Source: Artemisia argyi (lineage: Eukaryota; Streptophyta; Magnoliopsida; Asterales; Asteraceae). Taken from it: DNA of 64,000 nt. The number at the start of each line of letters is the position of its first letter. Position 1 is the stretch's first letter. The position numbers were made by a program, and so were the translations under genes. Below the pieces are notes generated by a model. It saw nothing but the letters and a program-made list of their open reading frames with translations, ran no database searches and was not told where the DNA came from. The stretch is taken from positions 113,847,949 through 113,911,948 of the forward strand of contig CM060696.1 of assembly GCA_030686995.1 (NCBI GenBank), given 5' to 3'. This document shows positions 1 through 10,566 of this stretch, piece by piece.

Positions 1-1142
1 CTATCAAAGTCAATTGATTTTCCCATACCTTAGCGTTGTACTCATTTTTAGTACACGATACCCCTAGTACACCCCTCCAAGCCTATCTATTCGTTTCTAA
101 CTTTAAGCATTTTACTTAAAAGAAGAATTTGTTACAACCTACCCAAATGTGCAACCAAATCGCCTTAGCCTTCCGTGTATGCACTCATCTTTAGTGCATT
201 ATTGTTACATGTTTAAACCCTTAGTTAATTATCTAATTGATTACATGGTTGCTAAGTCGAGTCATATCTTGTACATATTGTTTTGGTATGATTGGGACTC
301 ATGGGTAAAGTACTAGTATTAAGGAGTAATGGGGAAGAACATCATATATTTCCCCCATATGTGCGTTAATCTTAAAAAAGTACTCCAAGTGTTTTGATTA
401 TCTTGATTCGAGTCATTAGAGTAGTTTATTGTAAAGTATGTAAAAATTCAAGTGTAAGGGGAATGTACATTCCCTATGATGTATTATTTTGGATGGTAGG
501 GTAAAAGTGTATGCAAAAAAAAAAAAAAAAAAAAAAATCGAAAAAATCGAAAAGAAATAAAGAAAAAGAAAAAAAAAGAAAAAGAAAAGAGAAAAACATA
601 CGGACTACCATCCCATTTCATTCTATGTTTGTTTTAAGTTTTTGTTATTTTCAATTTATTAGCTTAAGTCGAGTCGAGTCTTGGCTTAGCAACACCATAT
701 TGTACATGTAATTAACCAAGATGATTAACTCGCCACCGGTAAATATTGCCTTTATCCAACAAAACCGTGTTTTCCATATCCCTACACCTAATGTTATAAC
801 CCTTTGAAAGACCTCTTTGATAGTTTATCCTAGGTGCTTAAGCCAAGTGGTGGAGGTTTGATCCTTTCCCAAGCCTATGGTAATTTGCTATGACAGGTAG
901 TGAAAAATGTTTTCCATTTTCATATTGTGTTATATACTTTATTACACCCGAGAGATGTGAGTGTCTAAACACTATTTGTGAGGTGCTAGTGTATGACCTC
1001 CGTGCTTGTTTTTGGTTTTTAGTGGAATAATTATTTGTTGTAATTACTTTTATATTAGTGTTAAATGACCCCTAACTTGTATTTTGATTAGAATAAAAGC
1101 GCATTTGCTTGAGGACAAGCAAATCTCAAGTGTAAAGGTATT
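1..1142 (+). mobile_element. 3' non-coding tail of a Tat/Athila-type Ty3/gypsy element
   Basis: No coding region is visible. The segment runs without a break into the LTR beginning at 1143 and ends in the motif GCTTGAGGACAAGC, which commonly sits just upstream of the 3' LTR in Tat/Athila-type plant gypsy elements. It contains an A-rich tract (pure A at 515-537, then mixed AAAG). The lineage is inferred from that motif and the LTR start; no pol domain is in view to confirm it. Confidence 0.45.
1103..1124. other. Perfect inverted repeat upstream of the LTR
   Basis: ATTTGCTTG and CAAGCAAAT are perfect 9-base arms around a 4-base AGGA loop, 19 bases before the LTR. The motif is a familiar one at the 3' end of Tat/Athila-type elements. 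Its function is unknown; an RNA stem near the polypurine tract is one possibility. Confidence 0.6.
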
Positions 1143-1347
1143 TGATAAGGCGAAAAGTGTACCACTTTTAAGGGGTCATTTAAGCCCGAATTCATGATTA
1201 TTTGATCAAATATTGCCCTAAATCGTTCCTTTTGTCATTTTAGGTACTTTTGTGGAGAAATATGGAAAAGGAAGCATTTTAAACATTTTTGGAGCATAAA
1301 AGTGAAGAAAACAGCAAAGTCTCAAATTACTTGCTGGGAACAGTACC

Positions 1348-1599
1348 TGACGACGTCAAGGCTTTACACATGACGGCATCAAGAGTGGCAAAAGAGGTGA
1401 AAGTGGAAAATACACGTGACGATCCAGAACATTTTTAGGCTATTTGGCCTGACGGCGTCACCAAGGCCGTCAGGGTCCAAATATACGTGACGGCCCAGAG
1501 CTTATTTCTACATGACGGCGTCAGAAGTGGATCTATGCAATACGAATTTCAACTTGGCGGCGAGTTGATGGCGTCAGAGGCTAATACATGACGCCGTCA
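1348..1599. promoter_or_regulatory. Cluster of TGACGNCGTCA palindromes in the LTR U3
   Basis: Six 11-base copies of TGAYGNCRTCA occur at 1348, 1371, 1450, 1513, 1566 and 1589, with further single TGACG or CGTCA half sites between them. Each nearly perfect palindrome contains TGACG, the core recognised by plant TGA-type bZIP factors (as-1 like). They lie just upstream of the TATA box. A regulatory role is inferred from sequence alone. Confidence 0.5.
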
Positions 1600-1611
1600 G
1601 GATGTTATGTC

Positions 1612-1622
1612 TATATATATAT
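1612..1622 (+). promoter_or_regulatory. TATA box of the LTR
   Basis: TATATATATAT lies about 470 bases into the LTR, immediately after the TGACG palindromes, where the U3/R border of a plant LTR is expected. Confidence 0.45.
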
Positions 1623-2744
1623 TTTTCCAATTTTTCATTGTAAATTGTGGAACAAGTTGTGCATAAACCCTAGGTCGAATTTCCTGCATATTGAAGGGGT
1701 TTCAAACCCTTCTTTCTTCCATGTTTTAATAAAGATAAGTACTTCAATAATCATTCAATATGTCTATGTATTGTTTGATTCTATCTTATGTTTATCTTTC
1801 TTTTAACATGCTAGGCTAGGCTTTTATTGTGTTTGCTTAGATGTAGTGAAACCTAGATGTTGATTATTGGTTGATTGTTTGTCTATAATTGTTACGGATG
1901 ATTGTATTCGATGTTAGGCTTAAGAAAACTTGCAGACTTTCATTGGTAACTTGCTTGAACGTCTTAAGAAATATGATCGGAGGTGTACTACGATTTTTGG
2001 TTGTATTTAATGCATAAGTGAATTCTAATGATCCCATGTTAGGAGCTTTTAGCGGCTCGACATAGGAGTGAAGTAGGATCTTATAGAGTTAGGGAATATT
2101 GTACACGGCCCTACGACTAGTATTAAGGAATATAACCCGTCATCCATGCAATTGTAACAAGCTAATCAACCGGTAAAAGATATCTAGGGAGTAATGAAAT
2201 ATAAGTAAACACAACTTTTCTCATTATTTTTTCCACCACATTAGTATAATTTTCATTTATTTTATTTTATTTTGATTGCATCTTAGTTTATTGGGTTAGT
2301 TGGCTAGCAACTAATTCCGTCCACTCCTTCAAAACCCAAGATTTTACTTGCTTTCCATAAAATATAAAAATACAAAAAGAATCATCCCTCACCTCTAGAC
2401 CTAGTTTAGTAGGCTTTCTAATCCTAGCGACACTATTCTTGAGTTGAACAATAAATCCTCCGGTACTTGTCACTATACTATACTACAACGATCAGGTACA
2501 CTGCCTGGTGGGGGTTGTAAGCTTCTCAAGATCCCTTGAGAGGTAAAAACTGTTGCGAGGGCGCAATTCTCACGTATCAGTTATCCAAAGGCGTATCATT
2601 CCCCACTCCTTCGAAAATCACCTTGTCCTCAAGGTGTTGCTTCAAAATCTCGCCTCATGTAGTTCCATGATCCCACACCTTCACTTGTAGTTAACCCTCT
2701 TTTGGATTATAAGAAAATGGCATAAAGTGCATCAAAAAGTGTTG

Positions 2745-3250
2745 TCAAGGCTGTCCATAATTTGCATGGCTTGTGTCCAAATTCAGCTCGCCATATACAA
2801 CTTTATTCAGCCCAACTTGAATGACAACATAAAACTTTGATTTCATCCACATGAGAGGCACCTCATCTCTTTTCTTTCTCTTAATGGTTTCGAGTGGAGG
2901 TGGTTCAACAGTAGTTTTAGGTGGCATTGTCAACAAAGGTAGTTTAATGACGGTTGTAGATTTCTGATTTTGCGATCCGCTGTTGCTACTACTCGCTTTG
3001 TTGCTGAAAGAAGACGACCGCTGATCCTCAAAATGTGCTTCTGTTATGTAGGCCAAGGGTAAGGCTTCTCCCAAAGCTGTAGGATTCAACCTCAACAGTT
3101 CCTAAAGTTGTAGGTCCGTGAAGCGTGCTTTCGTTGCATAAGCTAATGAAAAAGCTCCGCCTAAAGTTGTGGGGTTTGACCTTAAGAGTGCACATTGTAG
3201 AGTCGGTTTAAGTCCAGATATAAAACGATTTAGGTAAGTTTTCAGAGATC
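2745..3250 (-). pseudogene. Decayed gag fragment of gypsy element
   Basis: An open stretch of 116 codons starts with RLNPTALGEALPLAYITEAH, which resembles the conserved 'L-P-TLGEAFSLARIAEARFE' segment that precedes the zinc knuckle in many plant gypsy Gag proteins. A second, degenerate copy of the same motif lies just upstream (about 3120-3180), so this piece seems duplicated. The zinc knuckle itself is absent, the reading frame does not continue into protease, and the piece is a fragment with no expected function. The right boundary is approximate. Confidence 0.5.
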
Positions 3251-3502
3251 CCCATTACTCGATTTATAAGTACCTCAAACTCACTTTAATATTCGGCCAC
3301 GGTACCCATTTGCAAGAGCTTAGATAGTGCGTCCTGATCGCTGCTGCCCGATGCTATGTACAGTAATGCGGGAGAAAGAATTTGACAGACAGTACGATGA
3401 ACAATACTCATTGAATAGTAATCAATGAACATTAACCTTTTTTTTTATTTGAACCCTAATTTGGTAGCCCTCTCAACGAGGATGCTCAATAAAAGCACCA
3501 AT

Positions 3503-3785
3503 TGATACGACCCTTGCGGTAGTATCGGGATAGGGCACCACTTTTAGCGGGTGCTAGATCCTTAAGTATATTAAAGAAGAGAACAAAATTATTTATTTGA
3601 CAACTATCCTTTTCATTAATGAATGATTCGGTATTTATATTGAATAAACACTAACTTGTATCACAAGTCGAATACAAGATAAACTCTCAAAACAAAGATA
3701 CTTTCCTAGATAATGACTCACATGACTCTTTCTTAACATGGCTCGAATACGATTAAATAAAAGATAGTTATCCAAAGGCGTATCA
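3503..3785 (-). repeat. LTR (5' copy) of the deleted gypsy element
   Basis: The ends form the inverted repeat TGATACG/CGTATCA. The last 20 bases on the plus strand (3766-3785) recur exactly at 2579-2598, next to a purine tract. The adjoining internal sequence at 3487-3502 (minus strand ATTGGTGCTTTTATTGAG) is in the primer-binding position, but I do not assign it to a tRNA. Confidence 0.6.
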
Positions 3786-5200
3786 TATTACTTGTCAAGC
3801 AACTCTTTACCTCAATCTAATTTTGGAATTATATATGAGCTTGGTAAGTTTTACTATTCGAGAAGCAAAATGTACGACGAGGTAATGCAACACCTGCTAG
3901 TACATGTATCTAAGTGTGTGGTATAAGCTGATGATGCAGAAACTACCTAAGGAAGTTAGTGTATGTGTGATTGACCTGCTAAAAGGAACATGGAGGTTTG
4001 ATTAGGAAGGCAACCAAAAGTTTGCAACCATGATCTCCCCATGACTACACACATAAATTACACGTACAAGTGCTCCAAAATCAAATCAGTTATGCTTCTC
4101 CTATAGTTACCTAAACAATTCTGTTTCCGCCATTTACATTATGTTGTGGTCGCTTCGCTGACAACAAACAATACCGGCCTGCATCGAATCCTGGGGTGTT
4201 TACGTATGGAGGATCGCAGTGAATAGATCACTTAAGAACCTTTAAGGACATGGAACTATATTCCCGTGCAGAGCTCATTTGACGGTTTTTTCTTCAAGAG
4301 TACAAGTTCTTTCGCCGCTTCAGTATTGGTATTAATAGCATTATGTATGTGGATGTTTGTTGTGAATAAAAACCTTATTAAGTACCATCAAAGTACTTGA
4401 TCTTGTTGTTGTTGTTTGTGCTTGTTCATTGCAACCATTCTCGGTTAATATTCCAGAAAACATTTAAGTACACAGGATGTGAGTGAATCCACATCTGAGC
4501 CCGTTACATAGATGGGAAAACAAACGCACCATTTATGCTTATATTGGTACTAGTTTGAGTTCATCTTGGGTTGATTGATCAGGTATCATATCCAACTACT
4601 TGATTCTTTGCTCTCTGAGCTTGTTGTATAAGTTGGTGCAACAATATGAATTAAACTTATTCAACATCTACTAGTGCATTGAAATAGCATTCTTGCAAAT
4701 TAGCATTCTAATCTCTTTTCAAACTTCTGGATTAGAATTCTATTTGTGCCAACAATGTTTTTAGTTTGTTCAAAGTTTATACATGAACCACCAAGGCACC
4801 AACTAGCACATCCTAGCAAAAAACTTTTACCGCTTTGTCAAACTTTTCACATCTGAAAAAGTTTAAAGTTATACAAGTTATGGTTTGGTTTTTGAGCACT
4901 TTCATCTAAATGTAGGGTAAGAGAATGACTTTCAAACTACTGATTACGTTCCACAAAAACAATAGAGTTAACTACATAAATGGTTCTTTAGGTTTACCTG
5001 TTATGAATCCAATCCATTTTGCCTAACTCTGTTAGTTTGATTTACTTTGGCCGTTGAATTGATGCGTATTTTTGTTAATTCATTGAATTATTTTACATAA
5101 TTTATTAAAGAGAAAAATGTGAGTCTCGCACCTACTCACACCAAAGTAACCCAACAGCTACACACATCTCAACAAACACTCATTTTATTTTTTCATTTCC
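3786..5200. other. Intergenic, nothing recognised
   Basis: AT-rich sequence with no open frame of note, no tandem array and no terminal repeats that I can see on either strand. Confidence 0.6.
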
Positions 5201-5209
5201 CTTTCAAAA

Positions 5210-5497
5210 GAGTAAATTACATAAAGGGTCACTATGGTTTATCAATTTTTTTGCATTTAGTCACTGAACTTTTTTTTGACAAGTTCAGTCATTAAGGTTT
5301 CAAATCGTTACAGATTCAGTCAACTTCAGTGGCCATTTATGTAATTTTAGCAAAACCACGATGACCATTTATGTAACGCAATTGGACTGGATCTATAACG
5401 ATTTACAACCTTAATGACTGAACTTGTCAAAAACAAAATTCGGTGACTAAATGAAAAAAAATCGACAAACCATAGTGACCATTTATGTAATTTACTC
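5210..5497. mobile_element. Mutator-like MITE with long TIRs and 9-bp TSD
   Basis: The 288 bp unit begins GAGTAAATTACATAAA and ends with its complement. The arms stay alignable for about 100 bases each, so nearly the whole unit is a foldback. It is flanked by identical 9-base copies CTTTCAAAA at 5201-5209 and 5498-5506. A 9-base duplication with long arms is typical of the Mutator superfamily. There is no coding capacity, so it is a non-autonomous element. Confidence 0.85.
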
Positions 5498-5650
5498 CTT
5501 TCAAAATTTATCCAGCTAAAATCCTATCCTCTAATAACCATCCACCAGATCTATCATAACCATTCACCATCAAGTTTTTAATGACTTTCTAGTCAGATCG
5601 TTCATGCATAGCCATCATCACAGTCGGTGAACCAGTAGCCAACATACCGG

Positions 5651-5828
5651 CAGTGGCGGAACTTGAACATTTATTTGGGGGGGATTTTTTTTTTTGGGGG
5701 GGGGGGGGGGATCGTAGATTTGTTGTATTATCAACTAAATTACCCCTAAACCTTATAAAATTTACACTAATCGTTGCACCTTTTAGGGGGCCGGGACCGT
5801 CCCCTGCCCTTTAAAAGGTCTGCCCTTG
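5651..5828. mobile_element. hAT-like MITE with 8-bp TSD
   Basis: The 178 bp unit begins CAGTGGCGGA and ends TCTGCCCTTG, imperfect inverted ends (7 of 10) of the CAGNGGCGGA type seen in hAT elements. Flanks CATACCGG (5643-5650) and CATACTGG (5829-5836) form an 8-base duplication with one mismatch. Inside is a T run followed by a G run (about 5685-5710). There is no coding capacity. Confidence 0.7.
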
Positions 5829-5836
5829 CATACTGG

Positions 5837-6256
5837 CGACATTACAGCAAATCACCACCCCGCTATCTAAAACTATCACCACGTACAGTTTAACACAACA
5901 ACAACCCTACGCTATATCGCCATCACCACCTCTACATCATCATATTTCATAGGGACCATCACCACCATCACGTCACGGTTAATGCATGTGTCTAAATGTG
6001 TGTGTATGTGTGTTCGAGTACATGTGTTTGGATTTGTTTATCTATGTATATGTTTAAATCTGCTAATGCTTTGGACCTGCTTGTTTATGTTTATGATTAA
6101 CCAAAAAGGTTGTCGGCTATGTGTTCACTATATTTCTGTTTCTCAGATATTGAAATTGGGTTTGTGCTTTTTATTTTGTCACAAGATCTGTGTTCAAGGT
6201 AACCAGAATTTTTATTTTATTTATTTATTTATTATTTTGGTATAAATAGGTTTGTG

Positions 6257-6297
<41 letters not shown>

Positions 6298-6392
6298 TTT
6301 TTAAGAGTTTTTATTTTTGAGTGCTTTATTGTTTAATGGAATGTGGCCGGAATTTGTATGTTAAAGAAAATGGGTGTTTGGTTGGGGTGATA

Positions 6393-6429
<37 letters not shown>

Positions 6430-7941
6430 GTATGGATTGAAAGATAACAATAATCAAAGATATATAAATTGATAAGTGTGAACAATAACTAATAGAATTG
6501 AGTAAAATGGACTAAATTCGTAATTGGTTAAAACCATAGCGACCAGATCCAAGATGAAGATGAAAAATTGGTCTTAATCCGTAACACCCCGCAAATCACA
6601 AGGACCATTTATGTAGTTAACTCAAAACAATATTTAAACTACATGCAAGACATGCATAAAAATGTTAATTCTAAACAAAAACAAATTTTGGGGTCACATC
6701 CATAAATCAGTCGGTTTAAAATTCTAGTAAAAGATACAAGAACAATTGACTTGGTTTTTCCTATACCTAATCTATGTACTAATTAAAAGATGTTTAGCAT
6801 TTAACTTGTATATATTCCCAGTCTACTTTCTATAAAAGAAATCCTTGGTAACTTTTCGTTATCATGTTAGGTCATTTTGTTCGATAAGCCAATGATTAAA
6901 CATTTGCGCTTTGGATGGACCGTGTGCAATGTACTATGAGTCATTTTTAATTAGATTGATTATCATTGTTGATCAAGACAGGCCCATAAACTATGATAAT
7001 AAGTAGGTAGCTTGTCTTTAGCAACAAACAATGTACTGGTCATCCAAATCTAAAGAAAATCTTTCAAAAATTATGTCAACTCATTAGTTCGATAATTGAA
7101 CCCGGACTCACTCCATTGAAGTCGTTGTTACTGACCTGTTCCGTATCCTTGCAAACATATTCATCCTTTTACCCTAATTTTTAGCATTCTTTTACTTAGA
7201 TTCGCTACAATATGGGCACTTGGTTCTTTGTTCATCTTTAAATGCCTCAAGATTAATCTCTTGTTAGATAGCAAGATGTGTTTTAGTGAGCACATGCTAC
7301 ATATTTGCCAACGAGACCGTTAGTTTACACACTTCATATTTGTCAAATCGCCATTGCTGAAAATCATTCATCAAAGAACATTGAGTCAAGTTCTCAATTA
7401 TAAACAAATAAATTTATCAATAAGATACTTAATCAAACAAATTAATTAGGATGTGAATTTGAATCTATTCCTTATTTTGGGCCTTACTTTTCAAAATGGC
7501 AACAAAACAAAATAACAGCTGCCAAGCAACCCCTATATTGACAACACAACCAGTAACCCAAAACCCCATCTTGACAGGTTCTTCTAAATCAGGTAGTTTT
7601 CAAATACGGTAAACAGCTAATAGAAGAAGTGCAACGAATAGCCTTTTGTTTTGTTTTCATAATTGAGAAGCTTATTTATTTATGATTGTAAAAGTCGTTG
7701 TATATAATAGCTATACTATAGTTATAATGGTAGCAGGCATATGCATGAGTAATATGACAGTATATAAAGCTTTTGCAAAGAGCAACATAAACAATAATGC
7801 ACGCAACAATGACAAAAGAGTTAAGTGTCAAAAGAGAAAACGAAAGAGAAAGTAGACATTAGAATTATCGATACCTTTTGAACCAAAAGCTTGGTCTGTG
7901 TTTCTTAGATCGGCTTCTCCCAGGTTTCTTGTTCTTCTTGT

Positions 7942-7979
<38 letters not shown>

Positions 7980-8067
7980 CACTGATTTTTTTTATGTTTC
8001 TATTGCTAGTGTCCAATTACAATGTACATGATATGGGTATGGAGAATGTTCTATCTTGGGAATACGC
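5837..8067. other. Intergenic with homopolymer tracts
   Basis: No gene is recognised. Low-complexity tracts are poly-A at about 6261-6294, poly-T at about 6390-6427 and poly-T at about 7941-7979. The short open frames here run through these tracts and are not credible. Near 6585-6630 there is a phrase similar to the 'ccatttatgta' ends of the upstream MITE, possibly a decayed relative. Confidence 0.55.
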
Positions 8068-8072
8068 ATATC

Positions 8073-10107
8073 TGTCACACCCCGCCGCAGCGGAAATACG
8101 AGGTGTGACAGCTCATAGTACATCGCATAAGTTATAGGTAACACCATACAAGATTTAAAAAAAAAAACATCATATTTTACAATAAGTTTTTACATTGTTC
8201 AAAAGATAAGACAATACATTTGACACAAGTTCCCAACGATAACATTAGTTTTTAAACTTCTGCAAAAGATAACATGATACAAGTAAAAGAGTGCCCATGC
8301 AATGCATCCGGAAATCACCACTTACTTCTGATCACCTGAAAAGCATGATAAAAACAGGTCAACTATGGCCATAGTTGGTGAGTTCACAGGTTTTTGGTAC
8401 ACCAAGTAGTTTTCAAAACGAAATTATCAATTGGTTGTCGAGTTGCAAAAGGTCCATTATGTATACATCGTGTTTATGCCTTGAGAGGTCCACTACTTAA
8501 GCCGATTCAGCCGAAAACTTGCCCCTACAACTAACATGCTCTAACCTAGCATGGAAAGGTGATACTATGCACTCCGGTTAGTGGGAGTGAGGGGATGGCT
8601 CTACCCCTAATAGCGCTATCCATAAACATCAACGGCTCGTCCCGTATAATGGGAGTAAGTTAATAAGTAGTGTTGTTCCAGGGGACTTTCACAATTGTTC
8701 CCAAGAGTCAAACATAAGCATACATATCAGTTTGCATAAAAATAGCAGAGCATAGCTCAATAAATTAAATCAGTTCAGTAAATTCATAATTCCATAAACG
8801 CACAACCAATTTAGGTTTAAGTAATCATAGCATGCTTTCCACCCAAAAACGAGTAAAATAGTAAAACGGGGCTGCGAGAACACACCATAATTAATAAGAC
8901 GGGAGTACAAATACAAGAGCGATACAACAAGTATTCACTAAGGAACCCTCGAACGTAGGCCTCCTAGACGTGACCTATGGCAAATAAAATACTTATGAAA
9001 ATCTAAATGATATGCTCGGACAAAGAACGACGACTAGTTAGGTCACCCATTTAGACTCATGTGACAATAACATAATAACTAATAAAAGTCAAGATGCCGC
9101 TCAAGATATAATACCAACTATAAAATAGCCAAGCATGCTTGATTAGTATATTTTTCTAACTGTCCAATTTGTTACTCTTATATAGGTCCATAAAATAATT
9201 GGTCACATAAAGATTATATACTTGTTTAAAAAAAATCGTTAAACAGGTCATGTAAAGTTTAATTACTTTGTGATCTATTAATTAGAAAAGCCCATAAACT
9301 CATTTTTTTTTCTAGTATTAAAAAAAAACGCAGCAACTTTGGTTGGTTCCGAGTATTTGGACCGTTTATCTTGTATTTAATTACTACATCCCACATATAT
9401 AACTGTTACTTAATATTTTGGAACAAACATGCGCAACTAAATTACTTTATAGTGGTTAGATTTTCAAACTCATTTTTTTTGTAATGTTTGTTTTTAGAAC
9501 TTAACCAATCATACTTAATACTTAAGGAACCCACATATTGAACACAAAAAAAATGTTTATTGGATTAGTTTAATGACTACTTTTGGTAGGATTATAGTTC
9601 ATAAATACAAAATTATTGTACATGCAAATAAACCAACAGTAATTAAAAGTAGTGAGTAGTAATTAAGGTGTCAAATAGTGAACATTTAGAATTTAAAAGA
9701 AGACTAGCGTACTACGTGATTGCCTTAATCAACTTCACTGTTGTCTTAGTTTCGACTACGGTGTCACTTATATGTATTTTCTTCCCCCTTTGTTGGCTTA
9801 ATTTTTGCACCTTGAAAAGAAATAAACACCAGGTCTTGTACTCGTTTACAACCTAGTTTTTATTTGCAGGACTTCCAAAAGTGGTGTAACTTTGCATGAG
9901 ATTATATATTATAAAAGAGCTCATGCAACTTAATTTACTATTAGTTCACACTTATTCACATATCACGTGCGAATGGCAGTTAGTCAAAATGTTGGCTTCT
10001 CTAATTAGTGACACATTAGTTAATCTATCATCTATGCATGCCACATATGAAACTTAAATATCATACGTGTATTTATTTATTTTTTATTATTATTTTATAT
10101 ACGTGTG

Positions 10108-10193
<86 letters not shown>

Positions 10194-10529
10194 AAAGTGT
10201 AGACAAAATGCCTTTAGTCTAGTACGTAAACGCATAGATGCAACACCGGTTTATACTTTAAAAGGACCATGTACACGTAAAAATGGACTATGTTTTTAAA
10301 TGTGGGTGACACTAACAATTTTAAAATAGTTTGAGCATATCATTTATACTAAATTAATATTAAATAAAATTGTAGGTAAGGGCATGTTGATAACGCGAGG
10401 GTGCCTAAAGAAAGTGAAAACAAGATATGAAAATGACCGACTAACGCAAAACTAGCTTAAAAGCATATTTTGAGTGAAAAGTGTTATAAATATTATCGGT
10501 CACTAACGTGAGCCTAGACGGTTGTTATA
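8073..10529 (-). repeat. 3' LTR of the Tekay element
   Basis: 2457 bp, the copy adjoining the purine tract. On the plus strand it starts TGTCACACCCCGCC and ends GGTTGTTATA, so in element orientation the ends are TA...CA rather than TG...CA. It differs from the 5' LTR by scattered substitutions, a few small indels and the length of a TA array (10111-10190). A 62-codon frame at 9668 lacks an ATG and is present in both LTRs only because they are copies of each other. Confidence 0.92.
10111..10190. repeat. (TA)n microsatellite in 3' LTR
   Basis: 80 bases of alternating A and T. The matching array in the other LTR (22911-22994) is slightly longer. Confidence 0.95.
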
Positions 10530-10560
10530 GTATTTTCCCTGTTGAAAGGAATTTTGTCCC
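10530..10560 (-). promoter_or_regulatory. Polypurine-tract region of the Tekay element
   Basis: On the minus strand the sequence TTTTGGGGACAAAATTCC is followed by CAGGGAAAATAC directly before the 3' LTR. This matches the usual arrangement in Tekay elements, where a GGGGACGAAATTCC-like stretch precedes the second-strand primer site. The pol frame ends just before it at 10567. Confidence 0.6.
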
Positions 10561-10566
10561 CAAAAT

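Larger units (their letters stand above)
1143..2578 (+). repeat. LTR and adjoining segment of the Tat/Athila-type element
   Basis: The segment starts TGATAAGGCG right after the 3' untranslated motif, as a 3' LTR should. It has a U3-like part with a cluster of TGACG palindromes, a TATA box near 1612, a pyrimidine-rich stretch, and a 3' part with the sequence CGATCAGGTACACTGCCTGG. The true right end of the LTR is not clear, because an unrelated gypsy fragment joins at 2579. There is no second LTR copy in the window for comparison. Confidence 0.5.
2579..3785 (-). mobile_element. Internally deleted Ty3/gypsy element
   Basis: Read on the minus strand, an LTR of about 283 bp (TGATACGCC...GGTCGTATCA) at 3785-3503 is followed by a gag-like region. 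Next comes a sequence resembling the C-terminus of a gypsy polyprotein (LEDKV near 2620), then a purine tract (GGAGTGGGGAA), and finally the first 20 bases of the LTR again at 2598-2579. The pol region is missing and the 3' LTR is a 20-base stub. It is a deletion derivative of a gypsy element; its clade is not assigned. Confidence 0.6.

Noticed and set aside
9668..9856. 62-codon frame present in both Tekay LTRs (also 22461-22649)
   Set aside because: It begins with GTG, not ATG, and is duplicated only because LTRs are copies of each other. No domain.
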